Part shown: piece by piece, positions 55,132 through 64,000 of the stretch
Numbering within the stretch: position 1 is the first letter of the stretch
How the letters are laid out: every line of letters begins with the position of its first letter
Translations under genes and position numbers: made by a program
The notes under the pieces: generated by a model
The model's database searches: none
Seen by the model: the letters and a program-made list of their open reading frames with translations, nothing else
What the model was told of the DNA's origin: nothing
Assembly (NCBI GenBank): GCA_023078685.1
Contig: JALGAS010000003.1
Location: 2,666,001-2,730,000, forward strand
Direction of reading: 5' to 3'
DNA: 64,000 nucleotides
Origin: Neopestalotiopsis rosae
Lineage: Eukaryota; Ascomycota; Sordariomycetes; Amphisphaeriales; Sporocadaceae

Positions 55132-58100
55132 TATTGGCAAGGTGGGTGAGTGAGGTTGTAGGCAAGAGATGCAAGAATCAAGCCCGTATGAAGCAAAGTG
55201 ACGATGCTTGAGGCAACAGCGTAAGTTGTGCTATTTCCACGCGGCTCCTGCGCAAAATAAGGTTGTGTCTTGCCAAGATCAACGACGGGTAGTAGACGGT
55301 ATATATGTTTTCTTTTGCCCCTTTGAGGAAAAAGGTGCACAAGAAGCGCTTCAGTGATTCAGAAGTCTTCCCAGCCGATGCCGATTCAACGGAAAGTGTC
55401 GTCAAGTCCAGCCAGAGTGATGAAATAAATATCGAACCACAATCAGTGAGAATTACAAGCTAAGGAGATAATGAATCAAACCAAGAAGCTTGGTATATGC
55501 TTATATGATGAGGTGGATAAGAGGCTCAATGCAATCTGACGTTTGAGGTGGACAACTAGGGAAGAGGTAAGTAGATTCCTGAAAACTCGAGGTTGAGGTG
55601 AAGTAGATCTCGACGACGCATAGAGCTTAGGAGAGGAGCAGCTGCGACCTAGCTGGCTTATTACCGTAGCCGATATGAACTGGACTGGGAAATTATAACC
55701 CCCGCCTCTGAGCACAGAGGCAGAGGCGCGACAGAGTGCTGACGGCCTGATCTGACAAATACCTACCCTCACGAGCTCTGTTTGGTTCTCCATTTCACTA
55801 GCCTCAAGTACCGGGGCTAAGGCCAATGGGCACATTGCAACGCCCGACCCCCATGCCCATTGCCCTTCATCATCGTGGGTGTAAGCCGCCATGGCTGGGG
55901 GAGCTGGGGGAAGAGGAGGAGCAGTGACGCTGGGGGTGGGATCTGCGTCGTTAGTGCCCACAGTAACCCCAACCATATTAAACCCTGTCTAACGCCGCCA
56001 AGTAATGACTTCGATTGCCGCAAGGTTTTGAGCGTCCAGCCAACCGTCGCCGCTTGGCTGTTGCCGAACAAAAATGTCACCCTCATACCAATCTGCGTAT
56101 GCACAACTAGTGATCTTGCATCGGCATCTTCAGCTAATGCGGGAGCCATGGCCGGTTCAAGAGCTGACGAATGTCTTGGAAGAAAAATACAAAGCCAGCA
56201 ACTTCAATGGATGCCTTGATGAACAGCATCTGCAGCCGCAAGAAAAACAAACACAGTACCAGGATCCTGTATCTGCGTAGCTGCAGCATCTTGACCGCTT
56301 GTAAAAGCCACATATTTGTGTACAAAGGAGAACCCATTGCCGATGCGAATCGGATCGACTGAAAGACTTGAGCACAACTTACCGAAAGATGTTCCTGAGC
56401 ATACTGGCCTCGTCCGAAGCTTTGACTTCATGTTTGACTTTTACCGTCCCGGTCGTGTTTCGGACGCAGGACACAGGCATGCAGCAAATATGCAGCCTCG
56501 TTCATCCGTACTCCGCGGTGCCTAGATTCATCTCATCACAAGCGCTCAGGTACTACTTCCTAGAGTGAATGGTTGCTATTTGCAAGCCAATTCCAACCGT
56601 GATCGTAAAGTCTTGCACTAGGAAGAAAGGTTCACTTGTTCTCATTTAGTCGATGGTTGTCTAAACAAATGATGGAAAAAGAGGCGCTGGAACACAGCAC
56701 CAAGCTGATAATTGAAGTTGCATTGTACTGTAACGCAGACTGTCATGCTGTGTATTCATAGTATGCCCGTCATCGCTGAATCCGATATATCAGAGTAGCA
56801 GTCACACCTCTGGCTCGTGTGGAAGCCCAAAAGTACGTCCTACTTACTGTAAATACTCCAAACTTACCAATTTGTGATACTGATTTGCAGTTTGGTCAGT
56901 TCAATATTGTTGTACTTGTCAGAGTTCTTCAACATTTGTCCCATCATTGCGACGGAGTAGACTGCTCAGATAATAAGTCAGGTCCTCATGAGGTGGGACT
57001 GGGTGATCTCTGGGCAGTGGACCAAGAAATCACTCCCGTGCATTTCAAGCGCACAACTTGCCTTGCCAGACGCTCGCTGACCCTAAAGTACCTGCCTGAC
57101 TTGTCTACAGATACCCACACATCGATACGAATGATCCTAGGAAGATAGCATCGAGGTCAAAGTAGGTTGTCGTCAGGGATCCTCCTTCTGTCCGTACTAG
57201 AGCCATCCATATCAAAAAACGATAGGATATTAGGATTTTACCCCGCACCGAGCTACCAGGAAGGAGATCCGGGGTGGGCTTGGCTGGCCATCTTGTGCTC
57301 CACAGAACTTGGACAAGTTCTTTGGGGGGAGCTCCAGTCCACTAAATCCGAAAATGTTCAGCAAAGTGTCGAGAGTTGTAAGCAGTAACATGCTGATTGA
57401 CGCAGGGCAAAGCGGCGAGCAAGAAACAAAAATCAAGCGTGAAAAGACGGATAATCGCTTCTTGGCGTGCATGAGGGATTTCCGCCATCCTCGTGGAATC
57501 GTCTTACAGCGCGGGCAACTTGAGTGACTGCTGCACAACACCTCAGTAGCACCGTCATGGGGGTCACGACCCAATCGCCCGGGCTTGCTGACCTCGTTCT
57601 GTTGCACATGCAATGATGCGCCGAACCAGACGGAACATTCTTCCAGTAATGATATTGTCGGGCTGTCCGGATGAACCTGTACCGCTGGGAGCATCCAGAT
57701 ATATCCGGCGCAGAACCAATGTCGGCAGCCGATAATATCCACTTCCTCCTGCTGGAAGATGGAATCCAGCTGCCTCGTCTGAATACTCGCTAGATTCTCG
57801 TCGGATTCAAGTGCACATGCTGGCCGCCCACGGCTGTTCGATTATGCCTCAAGATCGGCTACAACCAATGACCGTTTATGCCCAGAAGACTATGCGTTCA
57901 GAAGGTCAAAAGGACCATTGAGACAATATGCCAATGGACTACGCACGCAGTGTCGCGTTTTGAAGAATGAGACACCTCCATGGCAGGGTGCGCGGCTGAC
58001 GACAGCGCCTCTGGTGCAGCTCGTGTGCAACGACCCGTGGCATGTGGGACTTTCTGGAAGGGTATCACTTTGATACGATCCACTTGGGATGTCATGTTCG

Positions 58101-59014
58101 TACCATCTGGTCTTGAAGCATCTCGTCCCCTATCCTACGTTGCGAATGGACAGAAGAACCAAGCGCAATAGCCGCACCGCTGCACTGGGGTCAGCGGCCA
58201 TTGTACAAGAGGACATCGTGATGCGTCACGCCTGATGCCGATGCTAAATCCACCGATATAGAGACAGATCGCATGACTACTGGTCAGTCGGCTACGCGGG
58301 GCTATCCAGATGGACACAATGCATGCGCCAATATTTGGGTTCAGATTCTGTGTTTCCGACTTTGATTTGTGTCAGAGCTTTTCGGCTCCATGGTCTGATC
58401 TGGAAAATGCCATGTGCTTGTGTGATGTTATTCTGATCGTGTAAGGATGAGCCTCTCATGCGTCGCCATACCTGATCGGAAGTAGTGTTGGGGATATCAA
58501 GACCGTTCGAGCATAGAGGTGACCAACTTTCGATTGACCACAAGAGCAATGAATTATCCAGAGTGATCTTGACGTGATAAATCAGATCACCTTTGTAGGT
58601 CGGGATGGGTGATCCTGAGCCCAACTCACATTTCGGTCATCATTTCCAATGATAATTATTCAAGGGCACAGAGGAAAGTACTGATTGACCTTGCGATTGG
58701 CAGTGGCGACCAGCTGGCGCATGTCCACCCGCTTGACTCACCCGTCTATTGTAGCGCGACTTTCAGTGCTTAGGTGAGAGTCCGAGACATATCCAGCAAC
58801 CAAAGACGAGCTCAGGGGCGATTTGATCGTCGTGCCCCGGGGTAGTGAGAATACTTTCTCTGCTTTATAGCATTTGTCTTTTTTGGCATATATTTGGCAG
58901 CTCTGCTTTCTGCTGGGTATCAATTCCTTTTTTGTGCATCGGACTGATATCAGGTACCGGTACTACAGCTTCTGGCTCTCTCCTGCAGCGGCTGAAATCG
59001 GGAGGATTGCAACC
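55132..59014. other. Gene-free region (3.9 kb) between divergent transporter and monooxygenase genes
   Basis: No supported gene. The longest frames (55476-55976, 57230-57742 and 58292-58624, all minus) have no recognisable domain, and the second lacks an ATG at its start. The outer parts should contain the promoters of the MFS gene and of the monooxygenase gene. No terminal repeats or transposase remnants were seen. Confidence 0.4.
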
Positions 59015-61307
59015 ATGACGAAAACTGTTTGCATAATCGGTACGAAAGACACTCTGTTATGTAGTGCTATTGGAACAATTACTGACAGTGGTCTAGGCGC
59101 TGGTCCTTCAGGGCTGGTTGCGGCCAAGACCTTCCTTCACGATGTTGCACCAGGGACTTTTCACGTGACCATCTACGACGCTCAAACTCGCATTGGTGGT
59201 CTCTGGCCGCTGAGCAAGAATGATACGGGTGGTCTGGTGCATCCACTGATGGTCGCCAACCAAAGCAAACACACCGTACAGTTTAGCGACTTTGCCTGGG
59301 ATGACGGTGCGCCGCAGATGCCGAGAGCCTGGCAGGTCGGCCAATATCTTGAGCGTTACTCGAAGAAATATGGTGGTGCGGATATTCGACTTGGTCATAA
59401 GGTCGTACGAACTGAGCTTCAAAATGGCGGCCAGTGGAAAGTAGAGACCGAGTCGGAGCAAGGGGCTCAGACCAGCGTCTTTGACTACCTATTGGTTACG
59501 ACTGGATTCTTTGGAAAGCCTATCTTGCCCGAGTATGTGCCTCAAAGTGCGCCTTTTCCCATTGTGCACAGTAGCAAGTATCGTGACTTGCCAACTCTGT
59601 TGGGAAAGGATCAGACGCAGGGAAGCAAGATCCTCATCGTCGGTGGTCAAATGTCGGGCATTGAGATCGCTGGGACAATTGCATCCCATTTGTCCTCCGC
59701 GACAAACTCTCCGGGAGAGAAGGATATAATCAATCCAGAGAAATACACGATACACCATGTTGCTCAAAGACCTGCATGGGTTTTCCCACTTTTCACATCA
59801 GCCAAGGTAAGCACGTTTCATTGTACGACTTTATACTGAGACATTGCTGACACGTCTTTGACAGCCTCATTCCCGTGCACCACCATTCTTACCATGTGAT
59901 TTACCATCCTACAATCAAGCTTCGAGGCCTAAGCCGCTGGCCAACAGCCAGGGCCACATCAGCATCGATGCCGCCAAAACATTCAACTCCATCTATGAAT
60001 CTGTGCTTGGCACCAATCAATATGACTTCTCCCCGGAGATCGAGGTTGCTGCCAAGTTCTGGGAAGAGCAACCATTCCTGGCCATGAGCTCCCATTATTC
60101 CGACTTTGTCCGCTCCGGACTAATCAAGGTCAGTCAGGGAAAGGTATCTGGTTTCGACGGTTCCACGGCTTTGGTTGCACCGTCAGGTGAGAACATTACA
60201 GACATCGCTGCTGTAATTCTGGCTACCGGGTTCGACCCGGCGCCCTCGCTCAGCTTTCTGCAGCCAGAGGTACTCGATGCCATATCATTCTCTCCCTCCA
60301 CGCCAGCCCTACCTGCTGCTCTCGCCTTCCACGGCACGCATCATCAAGCGTATCCCAATCTAGGCTTTGTGGGATTCTACCGCTCCCCCTACTGGGGCGT
60401 CATGGAAATGCAAGCACGATTTATGGCGTATCAGTGGTCAACTCCATCTCCATCGCTGGCTTTTCAAGAGGCACTTTCTGCAGATGACAGCATCCAGAGG
60501 ACCTTGTCCCTGCGGACAGACCCTCGCTGCTCCCAATTTCCCATGGGCGACTATGCATTCTTGATGACCGAGTTCGCAAAGGCCCTCGAGATCCCGATCG
60601 CTCCGACAAAGGAGACGCCAGCACTGGCCGACGGGAAAAGTATGGATATTATAACGCCTGCACGATATGCCTCACGTGGCGCATCCGATGCAGCGCTCGC
60701 AGAAGTAGAGAAGAACCTAGTGTCGACACAGGAGACTGCCGTAGCCGGCCTCACCAAGGCCAAGTTTGTCGCTAATGCAGTCTTTCGGTCGCTCCTCGGC
60801 GAATGGAAGCTAGATCGCGAGTTGAAGTCGAAGCTACCAAGCCACCCGAGCGGTCGCTTTGTCGGCACGGCAAAGTTCCTGCTGAGGGACGGTACCGCCG
60901 ATGGACGCACCGTCGCCGCGGATCAGGACCTGGGCATGGAGTATCTTTACGTCGAGGACGGTGACTTCATCGCCGACAATGGTATGAAGTTCAGGGCTAC
61001 ACGTCGATACGTCTGGCGGTACGATGACGCCAAGGATGTGCTGAGTGTTTGGTTTGCACGGACTGATGACAACACGCGTGCCGATTACCTCTTTCATGAC
61101 CTTCAATTCCTCGTTCCAAACGAGGACAAGGATGGGGAGTCAAGAGGATGGCAGGCAGAGGCAAGCCACCTCTGCATTGAAGATCTGTACGATGTACACT
61201 ATAATTTCAACTTCAAGGCAGTCAACTTGAAGGACTGGAAACTAGTTTATTCTGTCAAGGGGCCGAAGAAAGACTATACTATTTCTGGCAAGTATAGTAG
61301 AGTCTAG
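59015..61307 (+). CDS. Flavin-containing monooxygenase fused to a DUF6314 domain
   Basis: Three exons: 59015-59039 (25 bp), 59097-59806 and 59865-61307, 725 aa. The first intron (57 bp) is in frame without a stop, so an unspliced reading interrupts the FAD motif. Removing it restores VCIIGAGPSGLVAAK (FAD Rossmann motif, residues 6-20). An NADPH-type second motif LIVGGQMSGIEIAG lies near residue 190. Other FMO-like elements are YDAQTRIGGLWPL, PIVHSSKYRDL and VILATGFDPAP. From about residue 553 the protein changes to a beta-rich lipocalin-like module resembling DUF6314 (LLGEWKLDREL, GRFVGTAKFLLRDG, LYVEDGDF, RRYVWRYDD, VSVWF-like LSVWFARTDD, FHDLQF, LVYSVKGPKKDY). The substrate is unknown; the fused module may bind a small hydrophobic ligand. 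Confidence 0.85.
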
Positions 61308-61522
61308 ACTACTTTTTCCGGACATACGTACGGACAAAAGAGGGTAATTGAACACCACTGTCTCGTCAACGTGTGACAGTTGCTGCTCAAATCAGTTTCT
61401 TATTCTCTTTCCTCATCTACCTATCTATCTACCGGTCTTAGGTGCAGCATTCTGTAATGGCATACATCCGGGATTGTCCCCGATGTTTACTCTCATCAAA
61501 GGCAATTTCTCGATTCCTAATA
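61308..61522. other. Convergent 3' flank
   Basis: 215 bp between the monooxygenase and dehydrogenase stops. Nothing recognised. Confidence 0.4.
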
Positions 61523-62572
61523 TCAGATACGAATGGGAATGGACTTCCTCCTCAACAGATCCGTCTTGATCTGCAACAGTGAGTTCTTGCACGGGCGTTT
61601 ATGGGAGAAATCAGCAAAGTTCTTCAGTGTGCTGGTACCAATCTCTTGCAAAGCCTCCTTAGTGAAAAATGCCTGATGGCCACAGACAATGACATTGTGG
61701 AAGGTGGTCAAACGCATCAGCTCATCGTCCTCAATGATGTGGCCCGAGTGGTCATTATAGAAGAGCGCTCCCTCGCCTTCGTACACGTCCAATGCGAGAC
61801 CCCCGAGCTTCTTGCTCTTGAGCGCCGAGATAACAGCCTTACTGTTGATCAGACCACCTCTGGAGGTGTTGACAATCATGGCACCCGTCTTCATCTTAGA
61901 GAGGGTGTCTTCGTTGATGATGTACTTTGTGCTGTCCATTAAAGGGCAGTGCAGACTGATGATATCGCTCTGGGGTAGCAGAGTGTCGAGATCCATATAC
62001 TCGCCAACCTTTTTGAATTCTTCGCTTTCAAAGGGATCGTGGCCAATGACCTTGCAGCCAAAACCGTTCATGATCTTTGCAAAGGCCACGCCGATCCTGC
62101 CAGTGCCAATGAGCCCGACCGTCTTGCCGTGAAGCGTCCGGCCAAGGAGGCCGTCCAGGTTAAAGTTGCCTTCCCTAACGCGGTTGTACGCTCTGTGGGT
62201 ATTGCGGTTGAGAGTCTGGACCAGGGCCACGGCGAACTCGGCCACGGCCTCGGGGGAGTACGACGGAACGTTGGCCACGAACATGTCATGGTCCTCGGCG
62301 GCGTCCAGGTCGACGTTGTTGAAGCCTGCACATCTCAGCAGGATGGCCTTGACGCCGTGCTTGGCGAGGGCTTCGATTACGGGGGCGTCGGCGACATCAT
62401 TGACAAAGATGCACACGGCCTCGGCACCCTTGGCGAGATCGGCCGTTTCGAGGTTGAGGGGGAAATCGTGGTAAATAACTTCAATGCCGGCTGATTCGTC
62501 GACATCGGAGGCGTGCTCGGTGGTAAGGTAGAGCTTGTCGTAGGGTTTTGCGCTGAAGACTGCGAGCTTCAT
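61523..62572 (-). CDS. D-lactate dehydrogenase-type D-2-hydroxyacid dehydrogenase
   Basis: NAD-dependent D-2-hydroxyacid dehydrogenase of the D-LDH branch, reducing pyruvate or a related 2-oxoacid. Single exon, 349 aa, from the ATG at 62572 (an upstream TTG extends the frame). The family landmarks are complete: RCAGFNNVDLDAA, the nucleotide-binding motif GLIGTGRIGVAFAKI near residue 155, HCPLMDSTKYIINE, the catalytic Arg region VNTSRGGLINS, YEGEGALFYNDHS with the acidic partner, and CGHQAFFTKEAL containing the catalytic His. The protein is cytosolic by lack of a presequence. The C-terminal RRKSIPIRI tail extends a little beyond the usual CKNSL ending. Confidence 0.92.
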   Translation of the reverse strand: MKLAVFSAKPYDKLYLTTEHASDVDESAGIEVIYHDFPLNLETADLAKGAEAVCIFVNDVADAPVIEALAKHGVKAILLRCAGFNNVDLDAAEDHDMFVANVPSYSPEAVAEFAVALVQTLNRNTHRAYNRVREGNFNLDGLLGRTLHGKTVGLIGTGRIGVAFAKIMNGFGCKVIGHDPFESEEFKKVGEYMDLDTLLPQSDIISLHCPLMDSTKYIINEDTLSKMKTGAMIVNTSRGGLINSKAVISALKSKKLGGLALDVYEGEGALFYNDHSGHIIEDDELMRLTTFHNVIVCGHQAFFTKEALQEIGTSTLKNFADFSHKRPCKNSLLQIKTDLLRRKSIPIRI

Positions 62573-64000
62573 GGTGAATGTGAAGTAGGGCAGGTACAAC
62601 AAAGAGGTCTATAAGGTAGTCTAGCTTGCTCTGAACGGCAACGGGAATGGATCCTGAGCTGTAGACTATTAATATTGCGAATAGGTATACACGAACCCTT
62701 CCAATGTTTGGCTCTCGAGTCAGATCGTACGAGTAAAAGCTTGGGTTGGTGATACAGCTCCTTCGCTTTCCCTCTTGGCGCAGGCTTGGTTCCAAGTTCC
62801 GCCGTCTTACCTGCCTGCATTTGCAGAGGGACAGCGCAACCTAGGCATTAATTCCGTACCTACCTCTTCCCACATGGCAACCGACTCGTCGTACTAAACA
62901 AGCTCGAAAGAGCGATGCGTCGGAAGACGAATGTTCATCACTCATCTTCCTATCGTCGCAGAATTTGTTGGAAGCGTGCAAGGCAATGTCCTCATGTTCG
63001 ATATGTTCATAGTAGTCACACTTGGCCACAAGTGGACGGCGAGGCGATCAAAGCTGTCTGTTGTAGCCCAACTTTTTGCGAATGACGACATTCGACAGAG
63101 CTCCCAGTACCTACCCCTCCCTCTTTTCCCCTCAGCCCTTTCCCCCACCTGCCGTCCATCCCAGGGGTCTGCTCAGCGGTTAACAGCGGGGCGGGTCACC
63201 ACATTTCAGTTAGCTTTAGGCGCCTCACAGTGCTTGCATACCAACATGAGTAGCGCATTTATTATTCCGCGTCTTAGTACATAGTGGTATACCAACTTCT
63301 TTTCATTATTCCGTTCGTAGGTACGGATAGCGCGTATACTCTTCATCATGATTTTACGATCATTTGAGTATTTTGTGTTTATGTATGACTAATGTTTGAA
63401 CAATTTCATATGTCAGCATGCTTCAAAGGAAATAATCACTGAGGGAGTGCGAAATTAAAATAACATTTGCGTATGACCTTAACTCAGCCTTTTATACCAC
63501 TTTTGAGAAGAGTTGTTAGAAGAGCTTCAGAAGAGAACGAAACATAAGGGATTAGACTATATACGCTTGTGATTGGTACCATATCTTAATACCCATTTCG
63601 AAGACACAAAGTCATGTAATCGAGAACCCGTAACTTCAATAATCAGCAAACAATCAATACTCAAAAACACTAGCTGGCCTGGAGGCTCAAGATGGGGTGC
63701 AAGTTTGGATGTATAGTTGTGAGCATCCCAAACCTTTGCGCCTTCTCCATGATGGCCACTCGATAGAGTCAGTAGCTGATTTCCTGAATCTGGCCATCAA
63801 AGCCTACACCTTCGTCTGTACAAGCTTGTCGATTAGCGATAGATACGAGAAGCTCGCAAGTGAAAAGAGCAAGACAAATCTCAAGACAAGAGCCAGGGGA
63901 GAATCTATGGACAAGGCAAAGTGAGCTTTGTATCACTTACGCATCTCCAAGAGTGAATCTCCTGGAAATCTTCACCATGGAACTTTTGAGGGCAACCACT
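62573..64000. other. Right-end region, mostly without genes
   Basis: 1.4 kb. The first few hundred bases should be the dehydrogenase promoter. The remainder shows only short frames, except a possible partial gene near the right edge (63709 onward). Confidence 0.4.
63709..63917 (+). CDS. Possible first exon of a gene running off the window
   Basis: An ATG at 63709 opens a frame (VADFLNLAIKAYTFVCTSLS, then KSKTNLKTRARGESMDKA) that reaches a consensus donor GTGAGC at 63918, just before its TGA. The amphipathic N-terminal segment is reminiscent of leading regions in fungal signalling/NACHT-type proteins, but I do not recognise a family. No downstream sequence is available to test it. Confidence 0.2.

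Noticed and set aside
55476..56149. Overlapping minus-strand ORFs upstream of the third MFS gene
   Set aside because: Composition-driven open frames without domain similarity; neighbouring frames are equally open.
57230..57742. 170-codon minus-strand ORF in the gene-free region
   Set aside because: First codon is GTG, no domain, and Cys/Trp-rich random composition.
58292..58624. 110-codon minus-strand ORF
   Set aside because: No recognisable family and no plausible splice partners.

Overview
The window is nuclear DNA of a filamentous ascomycete, most likely a Sordariomycete. Hypocreales is my guess from the overall look of the proteins, not proven. Genes carry 0-4 short introns (about 48-75 bp) with GT..AG ends and CTAAC-like branch sites. 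The proteins include fungal complex I, peroxin, MCM, G-protein-coupled receptor and MFS families. No rRNA, tRNA, CRISPR array or intact transposon was seen. Twenty-one coding genes are supported well, one more (218 aa) has no recognised domain, and two are weak (a small ORF and a partial gene at the right edge). Exon joins were read by eye from splice signals and reading frame, and lengths are given for the spliced proteins.

Left part (1-23 kb) is mostly conserved housekeeping: complex I 49-kDa subunit (-), a RING-like protein (-), a low-complexity hypothetical protein (+), NEDD8-activating enzyme UBA3 (-) divergent from the PIKK chaperone TEL2 (+), a germinal-centre/STE20-type kinase (-) with an unusual hairpin-repeat leader, and the peroxisomal AAA ATPase PEX1 (-) divergent from the replicative helicase subunit MCM7 (+). 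The MCM7 promoter carries MluI-box-type cell-cycle elements.

Middle part (23-31.3 kb) looks like a small accessory catabolic cluster: an ACS-family MFS transporter (-), an AtuA/DUF1446-DUF4387 fusion enzyme (+), a free-standing allophanate-hydrolase C-terminal-type domain protein (-) and a second DHA1-like MFS transporter (+). The promoter between the last two has two adjacent inverted CGG..CCG motifs typical of Zn2Cys6 regulators. I regard this block, together with the kinase leader, as the most interesting content.

Right part (31.9-62.6 kb) holds Rab geranylgeranyltransferase beta BET2 (-), a 4.6-kb gene-free stretch, a RhoGAP protein (+) with possible tandem uORFs, ribosome-biogenesis factor RRS1 (-) divergent from mitoribosomal mS29/RSM23 (+), an HSL-type alpha/beta hydrolase (-), a cAMP-receptor-like GPCR (-), a third MFS transporter (-), a flavin monooxygenase fused to a DUF6314 domain (+), and a D-lactate dehydrogenase-type 2-hydroxyacid dehydrogenase (-). 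Long intergenic stretches (2.6-4.6 kb) separate these genes. I found small inverted repeats, microsatellites and one 10-bp perfect tandem array in them, but no further genes.
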